Shown here: piece by piece, positions 35,173-46,843 of the stretch
Layout of the letters: every line of letters starts with the position of its first letter
Numbering within the stretch: position 1 is the first letter of the stretch
Origin: Aporrectodea caliginosa
Taxonomy: Eukaryota; Annelida; Clitellata; Crassiclitellata; Lumbricidae
Length of the DNA: 64,000 nt
Direction: 5' to 3'
NCBI GenBank assembly: GCA_020284085.1
Contig: JACEVL010000469.1
Coordinates: 967,501-1,031,500, forward strand
Translations under genes and position numbers: made by a program
The notes under the pieces: generated by a model
Databases searched by the model: none
Seen by the model: only the letters and a program-made list of their open reading frames with translations
What the model was told of the DNA's origin: nothing

Positions 35173-35762
35173 TCCGTATGTAGCCCATGCTATCTGGCCC
35201 TGGTGCTGATGGTCAGAAGGCCTAACTCTAGTGCGGAACGTGCAGTGATGAGCAAAACAGCTGACATTCTGCGTGAGATCAACTTCGAGTACCTATATTA
35301 ACCAAATTTGCGAAGAAAAAACTCAAAGTTCCACTAATTTGACATGACTTCACTTCCGAGACAAACTATAGCTTCTGCCCTTTTGACTGTTTCTTAGATT
35401 TAGATGCATGTATTTGTGTTAAACTTTGTCTGTGCGCACTGCACGCTACTGAAATATAAACAAATTAATATTTCTTGCCATTGTGGTGGAGGCCCCTATG
35501 ACTATGTGGTGGAGGCCTCTGTGCACTGGCACATAGTGCACATGCCTAATCCGGACCTGCCGGTTGCCTGTGTTGATGTCTCGGCAATAATCTTAAAATA
35601 AAGTCTGAACCCGCTCTCCTCCCTTCTGTATAGACACTCGATCCCCTATTCCCTCCGTTCCAGACCGCATGACTGAATTGTCCCACAGGCTGACAACTTA
35701 ATGAGAAAAATGTTTTTAACAGTTCGAATGCTTCATAGTGTGTTGTTCATCTTCATGTAAAC

Positions 35763-35997
35763 TAGAGTTCTGCGGGTAAAGCATTTTTGCTACCCGACCC
35801 GTATCCGTAACACAGAATCGTTACCCGCACCCGTACCTGACCCGTACTCAAAATTACTACCTGACCCTACCCGTACCCGCGGGTATACCCGTACCCGTAC
35901 AGCACCCGTCACGTCATTAGCACGCCTTCCCACAGTCCCTGTCCCTACCAGGCCTATAGACTCACAACTCAGCATGAAGTAATAATAGTAATTAAGC

Positions 35998-36028
<31 letters not shown>

Positions 36029-36104
36029 GGCGGCGGCGGTAGGTAGCGGCGGTGGTGGTAGCAGCAGTAGTAGTAGTAGTAGCAGCAGCAGTAGTAGTAG
36101 TAGC

Positions 36105-36152
<48 letters not shown>

Positions 36153-36574
36153 TGTAGTAGTAGTAATTATAGGAGTAGCAGTAAAAACAGCAACAACAAC
36201 AGCAGCAGCTGTTGTAGGCCTAATAATAATAATAATATGCAGTGAACTTCTGGAACCTGTCACATGCAACTGTTGTGCTGTCTCAATTGCATTGTACATT
36301 TTATCTCCGTGGTCTATAATATATATACTGTCACCTAGAACACTAAGTAACTGTTAATAGCACGTTGCAGACCCGGTCAGGCCCATTGTGCGCCTACATT
36401 CTCTATTATATGTAACGGTGACATTGTAACCACAACACTTCACGACGGTACGGGTAAAATCGGGTATAGCCGTACCCTTGATGACCCTACCCGTACCCGA
36501 CCCGTGAAATGCGTACCCAAACCGTACCCGACCCGCGGGTTCGGAACGGGTACGGGTATACCCGCAGACCCCTA
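35763..36574. mobile_element. Foldback element 2 (hAT-like, ACCCGTACCC iterons)
   Basis: The ends are TAGAGTTCTGCGGGTA at 35763 and, on the other strand, TAGGGGTCTGCGGGTA ending at 36574. An exact 8-bp duplication ATGTAAAC flanks it (35755-35762 and 36575-36582). Both arms consist of repeated ACCCGTACCCG words over about 130 bp. The interior holds a (GTA)n/(TGG)n trinucleotide run at 35998-36235 and no transposase. TAGGGGTC-type ends and 8-bp duplications point to hAT. Confidence 0.85.
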
Positions 36575-36739
36575 ATGTAAACCAAAGTGTGATTATGCAG
36601 TTGGATTAATAAAGAATATACTTACTTACTTACTGGAATAACTATGTGCCAAATTTAGGCGCGGACGTCCACACTGGTCATAACCCCCTCCCCTTGTCCG
36701 CATTTGGATGACCCCACCCTCATTGCAGAAATCCTTTAT

Positions 36740-37460
36740 GTATGCTCCCTATTGACGTGATCAGACAAAGAGAGAACAGGATCGAGAATAAATCCAAGAT
36801 CACGGACAGAGGAAGAGGAGCGCACATTTGGGATATATAGCCTAAGGTGAAGGCAAAGCTGGGCACCAACCGAACCAGGTGTACTGGGTCTTGTCTTGGT
36901 TTTGACGAAGACGACTAGAGGACAACCTTTGTTGTCCAAAAAGCAACTGAAACCTCTAGATACGTTCAACCATAGCAGCCTCATTGGTGTCAGGGTCATG
37001 AAGGTTAACCTGCGTGTCATCAGCACATTGGTGGAATGAGATACTCTGTTGACCAAGGACACCCGACACATCTTTCGCTAAAAAAGATCGCTAAAGAAAG
37101 TCTTTTCGTCGATATTTTCGTCGATATTTTCTCGCTAGATCCGAGGTTTACAGGATAAACAGAAGGGGAGCAAGGACAGAGCCCTGAGGTAAGCCATAAG
37201 AGAGGTTAACGGGAGGGGACCAAATACCACAGAAAGGAACAGAGTCAGCAAACGCAAACGATTTAGAGAGCAGGTCCAAGAGGATGGTGTATACTGGTGT
37301 AATCGTCTACTAATCGACAGTGTCAGCGGCTCTAATGTCATAGAGGGAAAGTAGTGTGACATGGCGACTGTTGACGGCGTGGAATACATCTGCCAGAAGA
37401 CTTACCATAAGAGATTCGCTGAGTGGAATTTCCTCAACCCGGACTGACGAGGAGGCATTA
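36740..37460 (-). pseudogene. CR1/L2-like LINE reverse transcriptase remnant (minus strand)
   Basis: Minus-strand frames contain LPQGSVLAPLLF-type sequence near 37170-37200, YTPSSWTCSL near 37290 and SSVRDLGFILDPVLSLSDHV near 36745-36805. The frames are broken many times. Confidence 0.6.
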
Positions 37461-38287
37461 GAGAGTGAAGGTCAAGGAAGTGGACCAGTTGTACACACAC
37501 AATTCTCAAGAAGCAAAGAAAGGTTAGAGATGGGGCGGTAGTTTGCAGGGAGCCCGGGTCAAGGCCTTGGCGCTTGATGGAAGGGAACCCGTAGCCCTTT
37601 CATGCAATATAGGGACACAGCCCTTGGCCAGTGAGGAGTCACATAGTAAAACCAAAAACGGAGTAAGTTCGTCTATAAATTCCTTAACTTAGAATAGAGG
37701 AAGTAAGTCACGTTCACATGACTTTGAGGAAGAGTCCAGTATGAGTTGACGGAGAGAATCCATGTAGGCAAGCAGGGTGAGTAATTGGAGGATCATAAGT
37801 AGTGGTGAGACTGTCTCACCACACAGTAGGCCTACTATCGTACTTATTCGTACAGCTACCGGTTTAACTGTATACAGCGGTTAGAGCGTAAGTCAGGGCG
37901 CCTCTGTTCTTGTTAACCGAGTACCCGTAAACTCGGGTTTGCATTCCATAGGCCATACAGAAAATCGTGTGCTGATGACACGCACCAATTACTTTGCAAT
38001 TGATGCTGTCCCAGAGGGAAGCATATTTTTATGATCTTTGTCAACGAGTTTCGGACGAAAGTAAGATTGAATATAATTGAAGGGTTTTAGATGGAAATGC
38101 GATGCTGTGCAGACAGAAAGTAAGCAATCCTTTTTGGCATTTTTGCATGAAATGCAAGCACAATACATAGGCATAAGGTCTACATTATATAAAAACGCAT
38201 AGACCCATGTAATTATGCACTGCAGGCATACATACAACATACGTACAAACAGCAAAATATGTATACGCCTAATAATAAGTTGAAAAT

Positions 38288-38620
38288 GGGGTGGTAAGCG
38301 TCTCTAAAAGCCTCTGCCACCCAAATGTCCACCACGCCACCTACACGTGGTACCCCTGTTGGAAACAAAGTGCGTGGTGGACGACCGAGCCCTCGCCAGT
38401 ATATGCGAGCCCAGAGACAAGGAGTCGGAAGGACGGACGATGAAGGACATCGACGCTCGGAGATGGTGTCTCGCTAAAAACACCGAGAGGAAGGCAACGG
38501 GAAACCACCTCTCTAATTTCCCAAGAAACACTTGCAATGACAAAAAAAGAAAAAAAGCGTAATTGGAAGTTGGAACCTGCAGAGAACTTAAAGAAGAGAA
38601 AAAGAATAACAAGTTATTTG
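38288..38620 (+). repeat. Dispersed repeat, copy 1 of 2
   Basis: From GGGGTGGTAAGCGTCTCTAA to CACTTGCAATGAC, this segment is almost identical to 55753-56005. Both later contain TTGGAAGTTGGAACCTGC and AGAGAACTT followed by an AAG-rich run, a plausible LINE 3' end. No intact frame. Confidence 0.8.
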
Positions 38621-40799
38621 AATTGTCTGAACTCAAGAGTAGGCTACCTAAAGCTGAACTGTAGAAAATTACCCTCAATCTTTCTTATAGCATGCGAAAC
38701 AACTGTATTGCTTTCATCGTTTATAGTTTAGGCTATATTGTCTAAAAAGAGTAAACTGCACTCAAATAGCCATAAATTAGTTTCTTGCAATGCTGTCCAT
38801 TTAACTTGTCATCGGTGAAGATCGACATTCACAATAGCAATTCCGAAATATGAAAACGCGATAAGCACACGGCCAAGGACCACTATAGCCTACACAGGAC
38901 TAGAAAATCCTCATGTAACGTTGTTGTACTAGTTTTTGGGCGATAACCAGGGTTCCGGAAAATTTCACATCTTGCTTTCATAACAAACGCATTCAAATAA
39001 TTATATTTTATGAAGGCAAATTGAGGAATAATTACGTTTGCAACATAAAAAATTGCCGGTGGAGATTTAAAGCATCATATTTAATATTAGAAACAACATT
39101 TGAAGTGGGGCGACATCCATGCTTAAGAGTGAAACGGATGTAGGGCCTACACATTATTTTCACGAGTAACCATTCCTCTAATTGGCACACGGCTAGGGCC
39201 TGTCGCAGTTCTCCAATCACATTGTGTTTTCGAATATAACTTTTGGAAATAACCATCCCACAAATCATGGCGCCTGCATTGATCAGATTATAATAACTTC
39301 GTATCGTGGCTTTTGAAGCGCTAATTTTAGTGGAAATTTTGAGTGGGAATTAGACTGAGGTTTATAGGCTATAGGCTAATTTCACAGTCTAGAAGCTAGG
39401 CTTACAGCCTTAGCCTAAACCGATTTATGATTTCGTGATTTTGCTATTTCGATAAAGCAGATTCCATGATTATGTCCAGACTGCCACAAAGCATTATTGA
39501 AAATTATTGGCTATATGGCTAGATTTTAGCTTTTTAAAATAATGCTGCCTTTTAACGACGAAAGTCCTATGACGAATTCCTTTAACTAAACGTAGGCTAC
39601 TTATTGTCATCTTAGATATTCTATGCTAGAGGCGAATACTGAATATTTCTAGTCAAATTAGTTCTCGATGTCGGGGTCATAAAAAAATCGTGGAACGACT
39701 TCCTGATCGAAAAAGTAATAAAGTCTTAACATAACTCACATAGAAGTTATGAGCAACTGACCTTAGCGAACTCAAGCAACTCATCGTAATAGCAGGCCTA
39801 ATTATAATTATTATAGACATTTCTAAATCTCTTCTTAAAAGTTAAGCGCAAGGTACCAGCTTATTCATGAGCGCTGCGTTGTGTCAGAAGGGTTGTTCAT
39901 AGATACCTAGTGGGGGTCCAGTGGGGTTGGCAGAAACATCAAACCAATCAATCTATCGCCCTTAATTCTTTCCTTTATGTGTCAACTTCCTACCTATTGT
40001 GAAAATCTTCTGTAATCCTAATCGTCGAAATCGAAGAAAGGACAGAGTCAAAAGATAGACGGACAGCGGTGAAGCTGCCCCGTCTCTGGTTTCCCTGGCA
40101 ACCGGAAGCAGATCTTTCTTCACTTGAAGACAAACTCTCCGCCGCTCTCGTCAACGTGCTAGTGTCCTGGGCTTAGCTTTCGGGTACAGCTCACGATGCC
40201 TAACCTGACCCTAACCGACCCTCAAGATGTCCGCCATTTCAAAATCCCCGGGAAGTTAGCAAGTTCACGTGACAGGCTTTAGCCAATATCGTGACGGAGG
40301 TTTGACATTATTACGTCATATCACATCACGTCATTTCGAGTGCTTTCTCTTAGCACTTGTTCTTTAATTGTGAATTTTCATTCGTTTTAATTAATCATTA
40401 GCCTACCGGTATCTGCAACTGTTCACATCGCGGCTATCCTAATCCGCCACGGATGCTAGGCTATAATGCTAAGAAGCATACCCAGGCTGCTGACGAAGAA
40501 CTGTTGATTCCAGTCACAGAATCGGATGTAAGCCATTAGGCCTAATTTTCTAATCATCTTTTGACCGTGTCTTACTCGTCCCCAGCCAACTGTAGGCTAC
40601 AACGTCTTTGTTGTATGCAGCTGACTGTTGTAGGCTATATGATCAGGATTTCTAGGGGGACTATAAACCCCTGGACGAACTAGGCCTATATATTTTGCGG
40701 CTGGTTGGTAAATGGCTCACGTGCTGTTCTGATGGAACTGAGCAGGACCTCGAGATCTATTGATTTATCTGAAGCACAGTGTATCAGGCAGATCGCCAC

Positions 40800-41265
40800 A
40801 TACAATTTATCAGAAATGTTGGTACTTGACGTTGGTAAGTAACCAGTCTACCTATGTCCATGATAGCCTAACTATCATCAGTCCCGCTTCTATTTCATCG
40901 AAAAAAAGTTCATCAATCCAGCATCCATTTAATGAAACAATGACCCAACTTCTATTTAACCCAAAAAATATTTTTCATCAATGGAACTTTTATTTAAGCA
41001 AAGAACTATTCTCATGGGTCCAGCTTCTATAGGCCTACTTACCGAAACAATAATTAGAGTCTACTTTTATCATTTCAGCTTCTATTGCATCAGAAACTTA
41101 GTTTCGTCAATCCAGCTTCTATCTATGGCAAAAATTATCTCCATCAACCCAACTTCTGTTTAAACACAGAAATGATTTCAACAGTCCCAATTCCATTTAG
41201 GCAAACAATTATTTTTCTTCAATTCAGCTTCCATTTTAAATTGACATTATAAAATAATTTAGCAA
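40800..41265. repeat. 37-bp minisatellite array, copy 3
   Basis: About ten diverged units of the form TCAATCCAGCTTCTATTT plus an A-rich spacer (AAGCAAAGAACTATT and similar). It is the longest of three arrays of the same unit (see 33800 and 35010) and ends in AAATTGACATTATAAAATAA, like the end of copy 1 (TTATTTTATATAAAAT). Confidence 0.8.
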
Positions 41266-41584
41266 CATAACCCAATTTAACCCAATAGCCTATAATACTC
41301 GTATGTTTACTTATATTAATTTTGCACATGAGCGAACCTTTGCGTCACCATCGAAACTCATGACTTGCCGGAGGCTATTTTTACCTAGGCCTATATTTTC
41401 GCAATAGAAACGCAGCGCTTGCAATGGTTCTTGTAGGCCTATGTGAACTATACAGACGAGCGCATTAAACTTTGATACAGTGTTATTATGTTGAAGAAGG
41501 CAAGCAGACGATAACAGCGCTAATTGAACGATTTACTCTCGAAAATGTTATATCATTAATATAATTGTAAACATAATTATATAA

Positions 41585-41589
41585 TTATA

Positions 41590-41625
<36 letters not shown>

Positions 41626-41628
41626 ATT
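41585..41628. repeat. ATT microsatellite
   Basis: (ATT)n of about 40 bp in an AT-rich stretch. Confidence 0.85.
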
Positions 41629-41999
41629 CGACACTCGACAGCGTAAGCGGAATTAGGAAACAAGTTGGTAATAATTATAACCCATATCAACGTAGAAACA
41701 CCCAAAGTTGTAGGCTACCACATTTAGCCCAATTGTGCATTAACTTAGCCCAAAAGACGGCGCTGTCGTCGTGTACAAAAGTGACTAAATTTAATTATTA
41801 ACAAATATTTTCACAGGCGTCAGTATATCAGGTTATCTTTTTTCTACATTTTCCATATTTCAAAATAGAAAGTTGAACGGTGCAGTAGTTTGCTGTCTCT
41901 TCTTGCCACCACTATTATTATAAGACTGGATCCGATGTGTAGGCTAACGAAGTTCTACTGAAAACAGAAACAATCCATTTCATATTATAGGCCTAAAGA

Positions 42000-43492
42000 C
42001 TAAATATCATACTCTGCAGCCGATCGAGTCGATCCCGCAGTCGAGTCGATCGTTGTTTCCTCGACTCGACTCGACTCTGAAATATTTGACTTACTATTTA
42101 TCACAAAATGACAGACCTTATGATATAATGACGTAATTCTGTGTAAACCAGTGGTGTAGTGGGGCGAGAACGCGGGGGAACGCCGTTCCCGCACTTTTTT
42201 CCAGGGAGGGAACGCGATCCCTCACTATTTTGCAGCATTTCTGTACAGGTATGGAAACTGTTTGAATACAATATGTTACAAATAACAAATTCCTATGTAT
42301 AAATTTACATAATTAGGCCTACATTTATTAATTTTTTTTTATTTTTTACATTCAACAGTTTCAAAATAGCAGCTCACACTATGCAAAATTCTTGCAAGAT
42401 TGCACTTTTTGCTACACAATTTCCAGGCGTTCCCCACTTCATTTTTTAGGACTACACCACTGCCGTAAACACACAACCTAATAGAAAGTTCAGTGCAAAT
42501 AATGAACCTCTTGGCGCTTTCTTATTAGTGGAAGTTATAGAAATACTTTTTTCCACAGTTTTACGGTGAAAATTTGAGAGATTAAGATGCGTTAATTAAG
42601 AAATGCCGTAGTGTCAGGAAATTTTAGCTCTGTAGTCAGTAACGATGATCTCAAAACGTTCGAAGGTCTGTACGTTAGAACAAGACTGAATGCGTCGACT
42701 TCTCACTCGAATGTGTGGCAACATTTTGGTACACTCTATAGTGAATAATAAAGGGAACCGTAGCTGACGCCTACGATTCATATATTTGCCCTAGTCGCCC
42801 TATTTTTTTTCAAACTAAAAATTCCTACATGGGTGCCTTCCGGATTGGACATGTCATAAAATTAAATACAATTAGGCCTAGTGTCATGTGGATTCGTGGA
42901 AAATACTTGCAATTTTAACAGGCGATTTAGAGCATTTGTAGGCCTATGTCTATAATATGGAGCATAAACTGAACTGTGACGGAACCTCCAAGAGGTTCCA
43001 AGCCTAAACTAAACTCTAACTAACTTCAGTAATCGTGGGTAGTTTGAAGTTTCTTGAGCTAACTCTAATTCATTACGAAGATTTATATAGCGCCTAAGGT
43101 GCGGATTAATATAGACATTACATGTCTTCTAGTACCTCTACTGCCGTCTTATTTGTTGAGCTGGTACTAATTTCTGTACCGTACTGTAGGAGATTCCATT
43201 GTAATTTGTAGCCCAGCTGCCTAGCAGCTCTAGCTGATCAAGTCGACGGATTAGGCGAGGCCTAATCCTTACAAGTCAACCACAGGCACACACGATTATA
43301 ATTATTATAGCTGAAATGTTGCTTACCAGTTCAATTAAATTTCGACAGTTTGAGGAAGAGTGTGCAAGTCTAAGTCGACGAAGTCGATCGTCGTCAGAGC
43401 CAAGTCGATGGAGTCGTCGAAAGGTCGTCGGCCGAGCCAAGTCGATCGTATACACTCGACTCAATCGACTGCGGGGTCTGCTAAATATGATT
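42000..43492. repeat. Inverted repeat with GTCGA iterons (possible foldback element)
   Basis: The left arm 42000-42077 (TAAATATCATACTCTGCAGC, GCAGTCGAGTCGATCG) and the right arm about 43375-43492 (ACTCGACTCAATCGACTGCG, GTCTGCTAAATATGAT) are inverted. Both consist of repeated AGTCGA(T/C) words. The 1.3 kb centre includes a smaller MITE. No clear target duplication. Confidence 0.5.
42149..42468. mobile_element. MITE with CAGTGGTGTAGT ends
   Basis: The left end CAGTGGTGTAGTGGGGCGAG and right end AGGACTACACCACTGCC are inverted repeats. GTAAAC flanks both sides (before 42149 and after 42468), a likely short target duplication. It has no coding capacity and is nested within the larger inverted repeat 42000-43492. 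Confidence 0.65.
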
Positions 43493-43814
43493 TTCAAAGA
43501 AACTTTTAAAATGTTCGAATATAATTATTGCTTTGAAGTTTTTTTCGCACAGTTCAGTTCATTAAAAACGGAAAACACTTCATTTCCACAAATCCTACCC
43601 AGAATCCACATCATCCTCTTACCACTCTTGCCACTTCAATCCAAACGCAATCTGACTCTCTGCCTGCCTAACCCTTTTCATCTTGACCTGGAAACGATTT
43701 TCACCCAACCTGCCTATCGATTTTGTTTTGACTGAGCGCCTGTGAATGAAATGGTTCCCGCAACTTCACATTTTAGGTGCTCTATAAATCTGGAGATTAC
43801 AATAATGACTATAC

Positions 43815-44380
43815 AGTATGGAACGCGGTTTAAATCAAAATGAATCTTTGCCTTCACGACGTCGTAAGACTGATTATAAAATTATAGGCCTAATTATACA
43901 GATACAAAAACCAAATTCTTTCCTTTCAATCAGAGAAATTCTGATTGAATTGGTAACAAGTAAGATATTCAAATTTATAAATGTTGATATTTCCACAATA
44001 GGCCTATTATGATTATTCAGTAGGGGCCTATGGAACACGGTTTTATTCGAAATGAATCTTTGCCATCACGTAAGACTGATACAAAACCAAATTCTTTCCT
44101 AACACACAGTAATTCTTATTGAATTGGTAATAAGTAAGATACCCGGTATTCATATTTATAGATTTTGACATTTTCACGGTATATTGCTAAATATTGTGTC
44201 GTTATTGAAGCACTGACATAATTGCATCTGAAAATGTTGAAGAATGAATCATTATACAGTAAGCTTATGGAATGCGGTTTAATTCAGAATGACGTCGTCA
44301 GACTGATTACAATTATACAGATACAAAAAACAAATTCTTTCCTTTCATTAGGGTTCCTAGAATACTTGACAGTTGTTGAC
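43815..44380 (+). repeat. Triplicated ~200-bp repeat
   Basis: Three tandem copies begin at about 43818, 44030 and 44266 (TATGGAAYGCGGTTT, GAATCTTTGCC, CCAAATTCTTTCCTTTCA, GATATTCAAATTTATAAAT). A fourth copy is at 27905-28135, about 16 kb away. The preceding bases 43734-43807 (GAGCGCCTGTGAATG ... GGTGCTCTATAAATCT) look like an L2-type LINE tail. Confidence 0.7.
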
Positions 44381-44724
44381 ATGGAGAGGGTAAAAAAACT
44401 GCCTAAAATTTGTTCCATAATTAATGGAAGACCCGTTACTTGACCTTTGCCCATGACCATTAAACAAGAATTTCCAGCACTGCCACTTGCACCCACACTG
44501 CCAGTTTCATTCAACAATTCCAGCACAAGACAATTACACTTGGAAAAGTTCAGTTCAGTTCAGTAACTGATAATCAATCAGCCGTTTATTGAATCAACAA
44601 CAGCACAATTAATTAACAATCAGTCATTTTAAAAAAGAGTTAATCTGCTGATACCGTCAACAGGACAGCCCTAAATGATAAAATAATAAAAGCCCTAAAG
44701 GATAAAATAATAAAAGGATCTTAC

Positions 44725-44837
44725 GTACATTCTGATGAGCCTTTGCGGCAAACTCTTTTAGGATCTCAGCCGCCTCATACTTTCCCTGTTTCCGGTAGAT
44801 GGCGCCAAGGTTATTAAGTACAGTCACCATGGTTGGA
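44725..44837 (-). CDS. Kinesin-light-chain-like TPR protein, exon d (most 3' recognised)
   Basis: The acceptor TTTATTTTTCAG at 44838 opens the frame PTMVTVLNNLGAIYRKQGKYEAAEIL... KAHQN, ending at a donor (GTACGT at 44728 or GTAAGA at 44724). Kinesin light chains have the block [29 protein letters not shown] at the last TPR, which this follows closely. The first Ser codon is completed by AG from exon c. By family the protein would bind kinesin heavy chain and cargo in the cytoplasm. Sequence differences, and a possible loss of the charged segment between TPR5 and TPR6, suggest a divergent paralogue. Confidence 0.75.
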
Positions 44838-44925
44838 CTGAAAAATAAACCCCATGCTGAATTTAAACAGATTTAAACTGCAAAACAGTTTTTGCAACTG
44901 CCACAGTAAATGACAGGGATATACT

Positions 44926-45120
44926 CATTCATTCATTCATTCATTCATTCATTATGAGAATTTATATAACGCCCCTTAAAGAAACCTACTCAGGAGCGCT
45001 CCCAGCCCAGTCACGACTAAAGAATAAAGACTCGAGTGACTTATAAAACCCAGTTCGGTTGCTCAGTTCTGGCGGGAGATCATTTCACAACTTGACCAAC
45101 ATCAAGCAACATGACCTACA
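44926..45120 (-). mobile_element. L2-like LINE 3' end (minus strand)
   Basis: (ATTC)n at 44926-44952 is followed by ATTTATATAACGCCCCTTAA and CAGGAGCGCTCCCAG, the inverted form of the GGGGCGCTATATAAAT-plus-GAAT tail at 19290-19325. It lies in the intron between KLC-like exons d and c. Confidence 0.7.
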
Positions 45121-45189
45121 GAATTGACAATCGATTGATATAACTATCTTTTGATAGAAGATACATTAAAATAGTATAGATAAAAGCAC

Positions 45190-45257
45190 CTGTCAATGGT
45201 GGACGACTTATACCATGCCCCCAAATCGTTCAAGGTTAATCCTTCTCCTGTCTTTCC
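45190..45257 (-). CDS. Kinesin-light-chain-like TPR protein, exon c
   Basis: The minus-strand frame reads EGLTLNDLGAWYKSSTID and ends ATTGACAG|GTGCTT, phase 2, joining exon d as ...IDSPTMVTV. Kinesin light chains have GEYGGWYKACKVDSPTVTT at this point. The acceptor is either TTTCTTTCCAG (start 45257) or the next AG (start 45247). The second joins exon b in phase 1. Confidence 0.65.
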
Positions 45258-45639
45258 CTGGAAAGAAACAAATAGCCTTTACATTGAACAGTATGCCATC
45301 TAAACTCTCAGCACTTTGGTCCTTAACAGTTTTGTCTTTAAGTTAACGGAGACAAACGGAATTCCCGCTTTTTCAAGCTTCTTTCTTCTTCTGAAGCTTT
45401 CCTTAGGAGAGAATGGAGATGGTGGCTGTATCTCAATTCAACAGACAACAGCTTTCCACTGTTTGTCCTGGGTTCATATCCCAGTACTTTCAACATTGTA
45501 TCCTGTACATACCATTCTGTTGCGTTTGTCGACAGTTTTGTGTTAAATAAACGAATATGATAATGATGGTGAATTAACACTTGTACACTTTCAGTGTACA
45601 CTTGTACACTTGTACAATGAAAACTCATTACACTGCCAT

Positions 45640-46690
45640 AACAATAATAATAACGGTGTTCCTCAGGGCTCCGTTCTTGGTCCTCTTCTCTTCATCCTTT
45701 ACACTGCTGATATTCCTTCTCTCTTCACCAAACACTCGGTTACTGGCCACCTGTATGCGGATGACGTCCAGGCTTTTGGTCATGCCCCCCTTCGGAGCAG
45801 CTCTCTCTTGTTCGATCCATTGATGCACTGTCCTCTGACCTCCACCTCTGGATGTCCTCAAACCGGCTTTGCTTGAACTCAGCTAAGACCCAGCTCATTT
45901 GGTTTGGCACTGGTCCGCAACTTGCTAAGCTTGATTTCCCCCTTCTATCTCAAATGTTCCCCGCTTTCACCTTTTCAACCAGTGTCCGCGACCTAGGTGT
46001 CACCCTGGATAGCAACTTGACTTTCAAAGAGCACCTCTCAACCCTAACCCGTTCTTGCTTCTATCATTTGAGGCGGCTTCGAGCTATCAGGAGATCTGTC
46101 TCCTTGCATGTTTTCACCACTATTGTTCATGCGTTCGTCTGCAGTCGCATTGATTCTGTAACTCCTTATATGCAGGTCTTCCTAAAGTTCGTCTGTCAAC
46201 CCTCCAATCAGTCCTAAACTCTGCTGCCAGACTGATTGCACGCCTTCCCCGTTTCTCTCATATCTCGACTTTCATGACTAATAAACTGCATTGGTTCCCT
46301 ATTGAGGCTCGTATCCAATATAAGATACTCCATTTGGTCTCTAGAGCTTATCATGGCCAGGCTCCAAAATACCTGTGTGATCTCCTCCGTAAACCGGTTT
46401 CTGCTCTCTCTCAGGTCTCTTTGCTCTAGTGATAGAGTTGACCTCTTTGTCCCCCGGACCAGGACAGCCATTGCTCAACGCCGCGCCTTTGCAACTGTGG
46501 GTCCTTATTTGTGGAACAACCTTCCCCACAAATTCGGGCTGAGATTTTGGCAGGTGGTTTTTCCACCTCTGTCCGTTGCTTGAAAACCTTTCTGTTTCCT
46601 CGGAGTGCTCACGCTGGAAGCGCCTCTGAATAGTTATTACTGCTAGAGGCGCTATATAAATGTTCAGATACAATACAATACAATACAATA
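45640..46690 (+). pseudogene. L2-like LINE reverse transcriptase, degenerate
   Basis: The sequence starts at a VPQGSVLGPLLFILYTADIP block (about 45653) with YADD at about 45750-45761. It shifts frame at about 45800-45855, then runs MSSNRLCLNSAKTQLIWFGT and VRDLGVTLDSNLTF, shifts again at about 46150 and continues through FPIEARIQYKILHLV and AYHGQAPKYLCDLL to a AHAGSASE-like end. The 3' end is GAGGCGCTATATAAATGTTC plus an ATACA pentanucleotide tail. AGCGCCTCTG and AGAGGCGCT can pair as a hairpin just before the tail. Confidence 0.8.
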
Positions 46691-46843
46691 CAATAACGAC
46701 AATTTATATGGCGCCCTAACACAGCCATGCCGCTTCAAGGGCGCCTCACAGTCAACTGACAGCAGGGTAGGCCTTAGAAAACAGATAGCTCTTAAGTCTA
46801 GATTTGAAGGCGTCAATTGAGTCAGCCGCTCGTAGGGCAGGAG

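Noticed and set aside
34795..35562. hAT-like element with CAGGGCCGTATT / CAGGTCCGGATT ends
   Set aside because: The ends match over only a dozen bases with several differences. No target duplication was found.
35790..36299. Thr/Ala/His-rich open frame
   Set aside because: It is a trinucleotide repeat inside foldback element 2. The amino acids just mirror the repeat.
37850..37955. tRNA or tRNA-derived SINE
   Set aside because: AGCGGTTAGAGCG resembles an A box and CGGGTTTGCATTCC a B box, but the arms do not fold into a clear cloverleaf and no tail was found.
40800..41265. CRISPR-like spacing of a ~37-bp repeat
   Set aside because: The units are diverged, spacers are not unique equal-length sequences, and the context is eukaryotic. 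It is a minisatellite in a dispersed element.
43316..43735. 139-residue plus-strand frame rich in Arg/Ser
   Set aside because: Its N-terminal part is the GTCGA-iteron arm. The rest shows no similarity.
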